A DNA stretch of 64,000 bases from Amphibacillus marinus (GTDB taxonomy: Bacteria; Bacillota; Bacilli; Bacillales; Amphibacillaceae). The translations under genes and the position numbers were made by a program. Location: NCBI RefSeq assembly GCF_900110345.1, contig NZ_FODJ01000007.1, positions 115,803 through 179,802 of the forward strand. Direction: 5' to 3'. Of this stretch, positions 36,531 through 45,769 are shown piece after piece. The notes below the pieces were generated by a model, which did no database searches, had not been told where the DNA came from, and saw only the letters and a program-made list of their open reading frames with translations. The stretch's first letter is position 1; each line of letters starts with the position of its first letter.

Positions 36531-36833
36531 TTACCTGTTTTGACGTCCTGCCCATGAAAAATAATATGTGCTAAAGGCATCAAGAACCATATAGTATGCG
36601 GATAGTAGCTGCCTGCCGTAGGTATATTCGCCATAATGATGATGCCCGTCTGACATTAAATCATTGTAATTCAGAGGGGAAGGTCCAGCTTTATTAGGAA
36701 TGAAATTGTCGTTCTGGCTTTGACAAGCAGAGAGGTAGTTGTGCGTAAATTGAATATAAATGCGTGTGTAGGCTGCATCGGAGTTAAACATAACACGATG
36801 CAGCTTTTTTATATGTGTAAGATTCAGCATCAT
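36531..36833 (-). pseudogene. protein-like fragment, probable gene remnant
   Basis: A 100-codon minus-strand frame whose composition looks protein-like (FTHNYLSACQSQNDNFIPNK, then SPLNYNDLMSDGHHHYGEY). There is no good ribosome site at its first ATG and a terminator-like hairpin for the other strand cuts through it (36772-36810). It may be a remnant of a longer enzyme gene. I cannot name the family. Confidence 0.3.
36772..36810 (+). terminator. rho-independent terminator
   Basis: GCTGCATCG (36772-36780) pairs perfectly with CGATGCAGC (36796-36804), followed by six T. No gene lies closely upstream on the plus strand; it could end the M28 transcript or an unrecognised RNA. Confidence 0.7.
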
Positions 36834-37121
36834 TCATTTACTTTATCGTAACAATGCTATAGTTTATCAATTGTCTGTCACATACATTCATCCTATAATA
36901 GGCCTGAACGAAAATTAAATAGAGCGAAATGCTTTAGAAATATACAGAGAAGCTATAAATAGGTTATAACAGACTTTTAGTTTAGTTGAAATGTAGTTTC
37001 CAGTTTTGTTTCCTCTTTCAAACAGGGAGATTACTAGTCCAACCAATTGGGATCCATTTTTTTGTACCTTAACAAGCTGTCCTAAAGAATAATTGTTACT
37101 AATAAATATTGGGAGGATTTT
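36834..37121. other. intergenic region before GH115 gene
   Basis: No coding potential or strong hairpin recognised; it presumably carries the GH115 promoter. AATATTGGGAGG at its end is the ribosome site. Confidence 0.4.
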
Positions 37122-40028
37122 ATGATGGAATTTGTAATTAATCAAGATATGTTAAAAACAGCTACGACAAACTCTGGAGCATTATTTTATCAGGAGCTAG
37201 GGGCTTATAGTGGGGTGAATAAAGTAGCAGCAAAGGTTATGCATGATATTAAATTAGTTTTCGGTTATCTGCCACAAGCAACAGGTGATCGAACCAAGCT
37301 TGCCAAGCATGCTATTATTTATGGAACTGTCGAACATAGCCCGATGCTACAAAAATTAGCAGAGCAGAAGCGAATTGATCTTGCAACAATTACAGGCAAA
37401 CGAGAAGTGTTCTTGTTCCAAGTTATTGAGCAGCCGTTTGAAGGGGTGGAATCAGCCCTTATTATCGCAGGAAGTGACAAGCGTGGGGCAATCTACGGCC
37501 TATTCCATTTATCGGAGCAATTAGGTGTGTCTCCTTTAGTAAATTGGAATAGTGTCAAGCCTGCACGAAAAGAAGTATTTTCGTTGGGTACAAATTTCAT
37601 TTATACTTCTAAAGAACCTTCTGTGCGTTATCGGGGCTTTTTTATTAATGATGAATGGCCAGCTTTTGGGAGCTGGACGACACATAATTTTGGCGGGTTT
37701 AATGCGGAAATGTATGATCACGTGTTTGAGCTCCTACTCAGGTTAAAGGGGAACTACCTCTGGCCAGCTATGTGGTCAGCACGTTTTAGCGATGACGGGC
37801 CAGGCTTAGCAAATGCAGAATTGGCAGATGAGTATGGCGTGGTTATGGGTGCCTCCCATCATGAGCCCTGCCTGCGTTATGGAGAAGAGTATAAATATTT
37901 GCGGGGAGCAGACTCCAAATACGGTGATGCGTGGAATTTCATTACAAATAGAGACGGAATTATTAAATTTTGGGAGAATGGCCTGAAGCGAAGCGGACAG
38001 TTTGAGAATGTCATAACGGTCGGTATGCGGGGTGAGCAGGATACCGCAATTATGGACAAAGAATCGACATTGGCAGATAATATTGCCATGCTTCGTGATG
38101 TGCTAAAGACCCAAAACCAGCTCATCCGCGAACATGTAAACCCTAATCTGGCAGAAGTGCCGAGAATGCTGGCGCTATATAAAGAGGTAGAGCCCTTCTT
38201 CTATGGAGATAAGGATACTCAAGGTTTAATCAATTCGGAGGAGCTAGAGAATGTCATTCTCATGCTTTGTGATGATAATCATGGCAACCTCCGTACACTA
38301 CCAACCGAAGACATGCGCGATCATCAAGGTGGCTACGGCATGTACTATCATTTTGATTATCATGGAGGCCCGGTCTCCTATGAATGGATTAATAGCTCTT
38401 ACCTGCCTAAGATTTGGGAGCAAATGACGATGGCTTATGACTTTGGTATTCGTGATCTTTGGCTCGTCAATGTTGGTGATATTGCCACGCAGGAATTCCC
38501 GTTGGCTTATTTCTTAGACTTAGCCTATGATTTTGATAAATGGGGAACGGATGCAATTAATCAGACTGACCTGTATACCAAGCAATGGGTTGACCAACAT
38601 TTTGCTAATAAATTTTCTGAGTTCGATCGAGATAAACTGTTTGACTTACTGACAGGCTATACTAAGCTTGCGCATAATCGTCGTCCAGAAACGATGAATG
38701 TCAATGTCTATCATCCCGTTAACTTTAAAGAAACTGACCAGACTCTTGAACAAATTGATCAGCTCCTACAAATAGCAGAAGAGCTTTACCAAGCAATTGA
38801 TGCCGAGCATCTTTCCGCTTACGTCGCACTTGCTTATTATCCGGCAGTAGGGAATTTAAACCTGCAAAAGCTATGGCTACTAACTGGCAAAAATAATGCG
38901 GCTGCCAAGCTAGGTAAGCTTGAAGCGAATCAGCTAGCTGAACAGGTACAGGCATGCTTGAGAAGAGATCGCGCGCTCGTTGATCAGTATCACACGATTG
39001 AGAATGGCAAATGGTATGGACTTGGGCTATCTGAGCACATTGGCTTTACCCATTGGAATGAAGATGAAAACCAGAATCCAGTCTTAATGCAGACATGGCC
39101 AGCGAATAAACCCAGATTGGTTGTCACTGTTGATGGCACGGAACAGCATACTGAGGGTTCTCCGTGGCACAAGCATACTTTATTGTTAAGTGACTTTCTC
39201 CAGCCAGATATTGAGCAGGCATCCGTCACGATCTCAAGTGTGAGCGATCAAGAAGCAGCCTATCAGATTATTAATGAAACAGCATGGTTGACATGCTCAA
39301 GGCTGAGTGGCAGCCTTGACGGTAAGGAAAAAACGACCGAAGTGATTACGTTCACAATTAATCGAGCCGCTATGAATGGTGAAACAGAAGGCAGCATTGT
39401 AATTAAGCTACCTACTGGTGCATGTACCCTGCTGGTAAAGGCTACTCAATCGAAATTTACCGAGCTACCAGAGCAGACCTATATTGAAACCAATGGCTAT
39501 ATTTCAATTGAGGCAGCCCATTATTTTGCAAAACAAAATGCAACAAACGCTCAGGGCGACCTACATCAGTTTCACGTACTTCAAGGCTATGGCAAAACCT
39601 TGTCTGCTGTTAAAGCCTTTCCAACGACTGAGCACTTTACGATTGGCAAGGATGCCCCTTACCTTGACTATCAATTTGTGCTATCGGAAACGGGTACCCA
39701 TGAAGTGGAGCTATATATGCAACCGTCAAATTCAGTTACCAACGCTAACACATTATTTTGCGGAGTTCAGCTCAATGACAATGACGTTAGCATAATCAAT
39801 GTTCTGCCTGACGGTTACCAGGTGAATGACCATAACTGGGGACAGGGCGTGTTAAGTAACATTCATAAGCACGTGATCAAGATCCAGGCTGATAAAGGGT
39901 TGAATACGTTGCGGATCTATGCAGTTAGTCCAGGTTTTGTCCTAGAAAAGCTAGTTATCTATCCAGAAGCCAATAAACCAGCCGCTAGCTATCTTGGTCC
40001 ACCAGAAACGTATTATGTTGGAAAATAA
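37122..40028 (+). CDS. glycoside hydrolase family 115 xylan alpha-glucuronidase
   Basis: 968 residues. GH115 landmarks are RYRGFFINDEWPAFGSWT (~173-190), the YLWPAMWSARF segment (~211-221), DEYGVVMGASHHEPCLR (~238-254) and VGMRGEQDTA (~302-311), with the C-terminal beta-sandwich domain around 800-955. These enzymes remove 4-O-methyl-glucuronic acid from xylan or its fragments. There is no signal peptide, so it probably works in the cytoplasm on imported aldouronic acids. GGGAGG lies 6 nt before the ATG. It is alone in its strand context, with hairpins behind it. Confidence 0.92.
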   Translation: MMEFVINQDMLKTATTNSGALFYQELGAYSGVNKVAAKVMHDIKLVFGYLPQATGDRTKLAKHAIIYGTVEHSPMLQKLAEQKRIDLATITGKREVFLFQVIEQPFEGVESALIIAGSDKRGAIYGLFHLSEQLGVSPLVNWNSVKPARKEVFSLGTNFIYTSKEPSVRYRGFFINDEWPAFGSWTTHNFGGFNAEMYDHVFELLLRLKGNYLWPAMWSARFSDDGPGLANAELADEYGVVMGASHHEPCLRYGEEYKYLRGADSKYGDAWNFITNRDGIIKFWENGLKRSGQFENVITVGMRGEQDTAIMDKESTLADNIAMLRDVLKTQNQLIREHVNPNLAEVPRMLALYKEVEPFFYGDKDTQGLINSEELENVILMLCDDNHGNLRTLPTEDMRDHQGGYGMYYHFDYHGGPVSYEWINSSYLPKIWEQMTMAYDFGIRDLWLVNVGDIATQEFPLAYFLDLAYDFDKWGTDAINQTDLYTKQWVDQHFANKFSEFDRDKLFDLLTGYTKLAHNRRPETMNVNVYHPVNFKETDQTLEQIDQLLQIAEELYQAIDAEHLSAYVALAYYPAVGNLNLQKLWLLTGKNNAAAKLGKLEANQLAEQVQACLRRDRALVDQYHTIENGKWYGLGLSEHIGFTHWNEDENQNPVLMQTWPANKPRLVVTVDGTEQHTEGSPWHKHTLLLSDFLQPDIEQASVTISSVSDQEAAYQIINETAWLTCSRLSGSLDGKEKTTEVITFTINRAAMNGETEGSIVIKLPTGACTLLVKATQSKFTELPEQTYIETNGYISIEAAHYFAKQNATNAQGDLHQFHVLQGYGKTLSAVKAFPTTEHFTIGKDAPYLDYQFVLSETGTHEVELYMQPSNSVTNANTLFCGVQLNDNDVSIINVLPDGYQVNDHNWGQGVLSNIHKHVIKIQADKGLNTLRIYAVSPGFVLEKLVIYPEANKPAASYLGPPETYYVGK

Positions 40029-40083
40029 GGTGAACGAAGTGCATCTTAGTAAAAGTTGAAATATAAATATAGGTGGATCTTCA

Positions 40084-40113
40084 ATCAGTGGGGGTCTTTA
40101 TCCCCGCTGATTG
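40084..40113 (+). terminator. hairpin after GH115 gene
   Basis: AATCAGTGGGG (40084-40094) pairs with CCCCGCTGATT (40103-40113), one wobble, followed by GTTAG, a weak U-tract. It is a probable 3' end. Confidence 0.6.
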
Positions 40114-40200
40114 TTAGCACCACAGGCATTCACCTAAAGGTATGACCAAAGTGCGGCCTCTGAACGAATTGGATTTACAGGCAGTTAATCTGCAATAAAG

Positions 40201-40249
40201 CTAAAAAGGGTTTTGAGTTGTGTTTCATACGACTCAAAATCCTTTTTAG
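40201..40249. terminator. long hairpin, terminator-like
   Basis: CTAAAAAGG-g-TTTTGAGT (40201-40218) pairs over 18 positions with ACTCAAAA-t-CCTTTTTAG (40232-40249). No separate U-run follows but the stem ends in T-rich sequence. It lies between the GH115 and LytTR genes. Confidence 0.55.
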
Positions 40250-40384
40250 TTAAAAACAACACAGCAGCCACTTTTTTATCAATGAGGTCTATTAAATAAC
40301 GGAATGCATAATCATTTTACGCCTACCAAATGCTAAATTGGGTGTTATACTTAGAGCATAAATACAAAAAGAAAGTGTGGCGCT

Positions 40385-41374
40385 ATGGAATTACTGACTT
40401 TTGAGCGAATTATGAAACAAGTAAATAATCGAACCCTGTTAAAAGATTTTCAGTTAGTCATAACTGAAGCGGCGCAAATAGGGATCAAGCTGTCTAAAGA
40501 AGAGAGTGCAATGATGCTGGACCTTATTCAGGAAAAACAGCTTCCTTCAAGTGGTCGTATCATTAAGCAAACAGAAGCTATTTTCATTGACCGCCAGGAT
40601 GATGGACTTTATCACGAGATGAGCGTGCATGGTTATTTAAGTTTTTTTCAAAAGATTGCTGGTTATAGAGAACCGCTTGAGCAGGAGATGGCGGGCTTTT
40701 CGTTGTCCGATGTTTGGCAAACAAAAATTGATCAGCTCACCAATGAGCAAAAAAAACGAGTTAGCCTGTTTCGGATGTTTTTGTTCTCACCAAAGCTTGT
40801 CATTATTGAAAACCCACTGAGCAATAGCTCAGATGAGGGAATCGAGCTTTATCTAAGAGCACTTGAGCGCTACCGAGAAAAAAAGATTGCTGTCGTCGTG
40901 ACGTCTAATTATATTGAGGACCTTCTCCTGCTCAGTGATGATATTTATCGTTACGACAGCATGGCCGGTCTTGAAAAAACAGATTTAGCCAATGATTCTG
41001 ATCAGCTTGTGGAAAGTTCCGCTTCCAGCAAACCAGTAAATGTCTTCAAAGTTTCAAGCAAAGTAGCGGATAAAACAATTTTCTTTAGCCCTGATGAAAT
41101 TGATTTCATTGAAAGTATTAACAGCGTCAGTTATATTCGAATTGGTGACGAGCAGTTTCCAACAGATTTAACGCTGAATCAGCTAGAAGAGCGTTTAATT
41201 AAATTCGGGTTTTTTAGATGTCATCGCTCCTACCTTGTTAATTTACAGCGTGTTTCGGAATTAATTAGCTACTCGAAAAATAGCTATACGCTAATTTTGA
41301 AAGGACAGAAGCAAGTTAAGCTCCCCCTTTCCAGAGGTCGAATAGAGGATATGAAGCAATTAATTGAATTTTAA
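40385..41374 (+). CDS. LytTR regulator fused to degenerate ABC ATPase domain
   Basis: 329 residues. The first ~200 follow an ABC ATPase colinearly but every catalytic motif is lost. GIKLSKEESAMMLDLI stands where Walker A should be, LTNEQKKRVSLFRMFLF replaces the LSGGQ signature, and KLVIIENPLSNSSD replaces Walker B. Residues ~230-327 are a LytTR DNA-binding domain (DEIDFIESINSVSYI, FFRCHRSYLVNLQRV). It lies just upstream of an ABC ATPase/permease pair. The dead ATPase domain probably lets the regulator sense or bind the transporter (inference). Confidence 0.82.
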   Translation: MELLTFERIMKQVNNRTLLKDFQLVITEAAQIGIKLSKEESAMMLDLIQEKQLPSSGRIIKQTEAIFIDRQDDGLYHEMSVHGYLSFFQKIAGYREPLEQEMAGFSLSDVWQTKIDQLTNEQKKRVSLFRMFLFSPKLVIIENPLSNSSDEGIELYLRALERYREKKIAVVVTSNYIEDLLLLSDDIYRYDSMAGLEKTDLANDSDQLVESSASSKPVNVFKVSSKVADKTIFFSPDEIDFIESINSVSYIRIGDEQFPTDLTLNQLEERLIKFGFFRCHRSYLVNLQRVSELISYSKNSYTLILKGQKQVKLPLSRGRIEDMKQLIEF

Positions 41375-41439
41375 CGTACCAATGGGGGTGGAATACGTAC
41401 ATTTCAGCCTCTTTTTCCTACGATCGGGCAGATTGGTGG

Positions 41440-41487
41440 TACTGTTCGACGGTATTTTAAGTCATTTTCGCTTTTCTTCTCTACAAT
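41440..41487 (+). promoter_or_regulatory. candidate LytTR-activated promoter
   Basis: TACAAT (41482-41487) is a plausible -10 with no good -35. Upstream lie GTACTGTTCGACGG and GTCATTTTCGC, pyrimidine-rich sequences that could be LytTR half-sites. Assigned mostly from position. Confidence 0.35.
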
Positions 41488-41539
41488 TTATGTTAGTGGG
41501 ACATACGTGCCGCGGAGTAACGTAAAGGAGAGAATAGAA

Positions 41540-42394
41540 ATGAACAGAAACATTGTTATTCAAGCCAATCAGCTTGCGAAAACGTATAACAACGAGTCTG
41601 CTCTAAAGGGACTTAGCTTTACTGTCAGGGAAGGTGAAATATTTGGGTTTCTTGGTCCGTCAGGATCGGGGAAAACGACCACAATCAAAATTTTAACTGG
41701 ACAATTAGGCCAGTCATCGGGATCAGCGATGGTACTTGGTCAGCCGGTCGAGCAAATCGATCAACGCATTTATGAGCAGGTCGGGATTGTTACCGACAAT
41801 AGTGGCTTATATGAGCGTATGACGGTATACAGCAATTTAAAGATATTTGCTGGTATTCTTGGGATTAAAAAAGCCCATATTGATCGGCTATTAAAAAGGG
41901 TTGGTTTATTCGAACATAAAGACAAGCTGGCTAGCAAGCTTTCAAAAGGAATGGCACAACGCTTAGTTCTCGCTCGAGCCTTGTTACACGAACCTAAAGT
42001 CTTATTTCTTGATGAGCCGACGAGTGGTTTGGACCCGAGTACCGCTGAAGCTGTTCATAAACTACTCATTGAGTTAAAAGAAGCGGGTACAGCAATTTTC
42101 CTCACCACGCATAACATGGATGAAGCGACCAAGCTATGTGATCACGTTGCCCTACTTAATGAGGGGGTTATTGTCGAGCATGGTCCACCTAAAGCAGTTT
42201 GCCTTAAGTACCACCAGCATAAGAGCTATCACATTTTGCTAAGTAATCAGAATGAGCTAACCTTGCCTCACTCAGATGAAACGACTGAAAAAATCCATCA
42301 TTGGCTAAAAAGCGATCAGCTTGTTGCGATTCATTCAGGTGAACCAACGCTAGAGGAAGTATTCATTGAGTTAACAGGGAGGGAATTGTTATGA
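41540..42394 (+). CDS. ABC transporter ATPase, BcrA/CcmA type
   Basis: 284 residues from the ATG at 41540, 8 nt after AAAGGAGAG. Walker A is GPSGSGKTT (~41-49), the signature LSKGMAQRLVLAR (~137), Walker B VLFLDEPTSGLD (~156-167) and the switch His in TTHNMDEA. The signature has LSKG in place of LSGG, which is common in this subfamily. It overlaps the permease gene by 4 nt and works with it; the regulator upstream is its likely controller. Confidence 0.9.
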   Translation: MNRNIVIQANQLAKTYNNESALKGLSFTVREGEIFGFLGPSGSGKTTTIKILTGQLGQSSGSAMVLGQPVEQIDQRIYEQVGIVTDNSGLYERMTVYSNLKIFAGILGIKKAHIDRLLKRVGLFEHKDKLASKLSKGMAQRLVLARALLHEPKVLFLDEPTSGLDPSTAEAVHKLLIELKEAGTAIFLTTHNMDEATKLCDHVALLNEGVIVEHGPPKAVCLKYHQHKSYHILLSNQNELTLPHSDETTEKIHHWLKSDQLVAIHSGEPTLEEVFIELTGRELL

Positions 42395-43137
42395 GCCTGT
42401 CACTAAGAAAAATAAAAGCCATTACAGGTATGAAATTCCAGACGATACTGAGTAATACGAGCATTATGCTAGGACCAATTCTTTCAATTGGCTTTGTCAT
42501 TGCGATGCGTAACCTCATGCCAGAGGTTGATGTCAATGAAGAAGGTGTTATCTTCTCGACCAATGCGTTTATTTTAAGCTTTGGACTTGTCTTTAACATT
42601 GCGATTTCAGGCATTTCAATGAGTAGTGGTCCACTAGCAGAGGAAAAGGAAAAGAACACGCTCAGAGTGTTAATGACATCTTCAGTAAGTGGACTTGACT
42701 ATTTAATTGGAACGCTCATCCCACCATTATTCTTGCTGATACCTGTCAATATCCTGATCATACCGATTAGCGGCACTTCCTTTAGTGACGTCCAGTTCGG
42801 TAGCTTTTTAATCATGACAACGATAGCAAGTTTAATTAGTTTGCTAATTGGTTATATTATCGGTATTTATACAAAGGATCAAACGCAAACATCACTTTTT
42901 ACCATGCCAGTCACACTTTTACTGACCTCCGTACCTGCAGTTAAGCAATTTCAAGCTGGATTAGCAAGGTATTTAGATTATTCTTATACAGGTGTGTTAA
43001 CAAACTTCACTGCTGGGGTTTTTTCAGAGGGCGGTTATCAATGGAACCTCATAGATAGTAGTGTATTGGCAGCATGGCTTGCCATTTCTTTAGCGCTGTT
43101 TATTTATGCCTATCGAAAAAATGGCATAGATGGTTAA
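42391..43137 (+). CDS. ABC-2 type permease
   Basis: 248 residues with six membrane helices, a complete ABC-2 membrane domain. The coupling segment GPLAEEKEKNTLRVLMTSSVSG (~75-96) is the family's characteristic cytoplasmic loop. Its ATG overlaps the ATPase stop (ATGA). The exported substrate is unknown; peptide antibiotic resistance or bacteriocin immunity is typical of LytTR-linked ABC-2 systems. Confidence 0.85.
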   Translation: MSLSLRKIKAITGMKFQTILSNTSIMLGPILSIGFVIAMRNLMPEVDVNEEGVIFSTNAFILSFGLVFNIAISGISMSSGPLAEEKEKNTLRVLMTSSVSGLDYLIGTLIPPLFLLIPVNILIIPISGTSFSDVQFGSFLIMTTIASLISLLIGYIIGIYTKDQTQTSLFTMPVTLLLTSVPAVKQFQAGLARYLDYSYTGVLTNFTAGVFSEGGYQWNLIDSSVLAAWLAISLALFIYAYRKNGIDG

Positions 43138-43140
43138 CAA

Positions 43141-43171
43141 AAAGCTAGGCACATAAAACGTGTCTAGCTTT
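43141..43171 (+). terminator. terminator of LytTR-linked ABC unit
   Basis: AAAGCTAGGCAC (43141-43152) pairs with GTGTCTAGCTTT (43160-43171) with one wobble and a following A/T-rich tail. Confidence 0.75.
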
Positions 43172-43269
43172 AATTTTCAAATGTTATGATTACCCTATTT
43201 TTTATCCTGTTATGCTAAACTAGTTATAAAGCAGTGATGCACCGGTCAATATCAATTGGAGGCGCTACA

Positions 43270-43779
43270 ATGAAATTAATTAGACAGGTCACAATCGCCG
43301 TTATTATGCTTGTCAGCTTAGTATACAGCCTCGCTGTTTGGTGGTTGAATTTATTCTTTACAATCAGAACCGCAATTCCGCTCATTACCCTAGCCGCTAT
43401 CCTGATCACACTAATTATAACGCGACGTAACGCTCAACGAGCAAAATTGAGCTGGCTTGTCCCAGGCGTTGTTACACTCATTTTGACAATAAACATTACC
43501 GTACTAAGCTATAACCACTATTTCACGAGTTTTACCCCAAATAAATGGCATCACCATGAAGCTTATCGGGCCATGATGGTTGATGACCTTATCGCTTCCT
43601 ACCAGCTCGACACAATGACTCAGTCTGAAATCATTGATTTATTAGGTGAGCCAACATTTTCACAGTTAGCTGACTCATTTTATTACCTAGGAAATAAAAG
43701 TGCGATTCTCTTCCTGGAATGGTTAACAATTACCTATCAAGATGATCAGGTAATTGAATATCGTGTTTTTGTTGATTAA
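43270..43779 (+). CDS. membrane protein with SmpA/OmlA-like C-terminus
   Basis: 169 residues from the ATG at 43270, 8 nt after TTGGAGG. About three membrane helices (~8-85) precede a soluble domain. The motif MTQSEIIDLLGEP ... DSFYYLGNK ... YQDDQVIEYRVF (~115-168) follows the BamE/SmpA-like alpha-beta fold, which in Gram-positives occurs on assorted lipoproteins and membrane proteins. Function unknown. Single gene. Confidence 0.65.
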   Translation: MKLIRQVTIAVIMLVSLVYSLAVWWLNLFFTIRTAIPLITLAAILITLIITRRNAQRAKLSWLVPGVVTLILTINITVLSYNHYFTSFTPNKWHHHEAYRAMMVDDLIASYQLDTMTQSEIIDLLGEPTFSQLADSFYYLGNKSAILFLEWLTITYQDDQVIEYRVFVD

Positions 43780-43797
43780 TGAGAGACAGGATGATGC

Positions 43798-44058
43798 TAC
43801 AACAACCTATCTGAAGCTACCGACAGCAATGATTGGAACATGATTAATGGCCAGTGTATGACAAGGCAACCACAATAACCAAGTTTATCTGGTTAGATTT
43901 ATCGCTTAATAACTGAAAAGCCTGCAGAAGCTTTGAATATACAATGGAAAGGCAAGCTGAAAGAGGGATTTACTAGTGATTTACCGGCCTTCAGTTCAAC
44001 GATAAGCAGGTTTGACTTAAGCTCTAGCACCATTAGCATCCTTGATGTAAAGGACTAA
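43798..44058 (+). pseudogene. decayed C-terminal protein fragment, frameshifted
   Basis: Three plus-strand frames join into one protein-like text: YNNLSEATDSNDWNMINGQ, then YDKATTITKFIWLDLSLNN, then TEKPAEALNIQWKGKLKEG continuing SDLPAFSSTISRFDLSSSTI to a TAA at 44056-44058. At least two frameshifts separate the parts and there is no start. It looks like the end of a secreted or lipoprotein gene that has decayed. Family not recognised. Confidence 0.55.
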
Positions 44059-44112
44059 GTATTTTAATAGTATAATGGCTAAGTGGGGTTATAAAAGACT
44101 GGAGGTTTAGAT

Positions 44113-44445
44113 TTGGAGATAGTAAGAAATTTAAACAACGGTATTCGTTTCCTACTTGAAGTTATTAGTGTTTTAGCAATTGGTTATTGGGGCTTTCACT
44201 ATAAGGAGATTGGTTATTGGCGAATTATCTTAGGGATCAGTACGCCGCTTATCGTAATATTAGTATGGAGCAGATGGGGGGCACCAATGTCAGATCATCG
44301 CCTGGATGGCTTTGCAAAGCTTGCTTTAGAATTAGGAGTTTTTGGTTTTGCAATCGTATGTTTATCTTTTAGCCAGCAGTCCAAGCTGGCAATTGCCTTA
44401 GCTATTGTTGTTGTTTTAAATACAGTTTTGGTTTATTTGTTGTAG
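44113..44445 (+). CDS. YrdB-like DUF2568 membrane protein
   Basis: 110 residues, four membrane helices. The conserved LRFLLEV-like start (IRFLLEVISVLAIGYWGF) and WSRWGAPMSDHRLDG motif match the DUF2568/YrdB family, of unknown function. It starts with TTG at 44113, 7 nt after GGAGG. It is a monocistronic gene before the NERD protein. Confidence 0.8.
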   Translation: MEIVRNLNNGIRFLLEVISVLAIGYWGFHYKEIGYWRIILGISTPLIVILVWSRWGAPMSDHRLDGFAKLALELGVFGFAIVCLSFSQQSKLAIALAIVVVLNTVLVYLL

Positions 44446-44567
44446 GAAATTTGCTAATAAAACATTATATTACATATTTTCAAGTGATAAAACCTACTTC
44501 TATTAGACTAATTATGATAAAATAATTAATAAATTAGAAAAAATTAGTTGAAATGGAGTTGAGTTAA

Positions 44568-45260
44568 TTGGGGATTATCCTCATTTTTTTTATGTTTGGA
44601 ATGGGCGCATTCTTCTTAATAAAATATTTTGAGTTTAACAGTTCAAATTATCGCATTGCTAGTGGGAATGGTTTTCTAAGGACCGTATTCGATAAAGGTA
44701 ATTACGGAGAGTTTTTGATATTTATTAAACTTGAAAGCCTAAAGGGTCACAAGTATATCATGAGTAACCTATACATTCCCAAAGCTGATGGTACAACAAC
44801 AGAAGTTGATTTGCTTATGCTATCTGAAACTGGTATCTATGTTTTTGAATCCAAGAACTATAGTGGCTGGATTTTTGGAAATGAGCGAAATAGATATTGG
44901 ACGCAATCACTACCAAACAGGCAAAAAAACAGATTCTTTAATCCCGTATGGCAGAATAAAGGCCATATAAGCGCTTTAAGCAACTTTGTTCGCATCAATC
45001 AAGAGCACTTCTATAAGTCATATATCATTTTTAGCGAGAGGTGCACACTTAAGAAAATTAAGATAAATTCTCCCAAAGTCAAGGTTATCAAGCGGGATAG
45101 CCTGCTCAAGCAGATAAAGAATGATATCGCAACATCACCTAAATTACTGAACCTTCAGCAAATCGATGCTATTTATAGAAAACTAAAAGCCTGTAGTCAG
45201 GCGGATGACACCATTAAGCGGACCCATGTCGAGCAAGTCAGAATTAAGCAAAATCGCTAA
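44568..45260 (+). CDS. NERD domain protein
   Basis: 230 residues. One N-terminal helix (~2-20) precedes a nuclease-related NERD domain (~45-150). Catalytic-type residues are present: a Glu in GNYGEFLIF, the Asp of TEVDLLML and the ESKNYSGW Glu/Lys. This is the PD-(D/E)xK-like core. It starts with TTG at 44568, 9 nt after GGAG. It is anchored to the membrane with the domain probably cytoplasmic. The role is unknown; NERD proteins have been suggested to act on nucleic acids. Confidence 0.82.
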   Translation: MGIILIFFMFGMGAFFLIKYFEFNSSNYRIASGNGFLRTVFDKGNYGEFLIFIKLESLKGHKYIMSNLYIPKADGTTTEVDLLMLSETGIYVFESKNYSGWIFGNERNRYWTQSLPNRQKNRFFNPVWQNKGHISALSNFVRINQEHFYKSYIIFSERCTLKKIKINSPKVKVIKRDSLLKQIKNDIATSPKLLNLQQIDAIYRKLKACSQADDTIKRTHVEQVRIKQNR

Positions 45261-45769
45261 ACCCTATTAATGCGTTCAGAAATAATCTAACGCCTTTTAA
45301 AAAAAGGAAGAGTGAAGCGCTTTAAGCTTGCTTTAGCGGCAAATTCCTTTCAAATCTATCCCATGCTACAATGTCATCATTTAATCCATTTTAATTAGCT
45401 ACCTAGCTTTGCTAATTGTCTAGATGATCTTTCGTATTCATTTTAAAAATAAGAGTGGCGATTATTAGTAACTGTAACCATACTTTACATATCACTATAC
45501 CGCTGCGCAATTTTATTTAACAATCTGTATTTGTATAATTTTCTATAAGACTTTTCTATGTTTAATTTCCAGCTAATAGCGGGCAAGTGATCTCACTGCT
45601 GAAGGTTACTCTAGAGAATCGAATTCTGTAGCTTGGATATTGTTAATCATGATAAACTATTAGAAAAGATAGCCTAGAGTTGCTCATCTTGCGCTCTATG
45701 CGCCTATCACCTCTTTAGCTTACATTAAGAGGGCTTTTGAAATAAAATTGAACGTGTGGGGAAGAAAAT
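45261..45769. other. 500-bp intergenic region upstream of eutH
   Basis: No gene or clear RNA motif was recognised on either strand. It probably contains the eutH promoter; TTGAAATAAAATTGAACG near the end is A/T-rich but not a convincing promoter. Confidence 0.4.
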
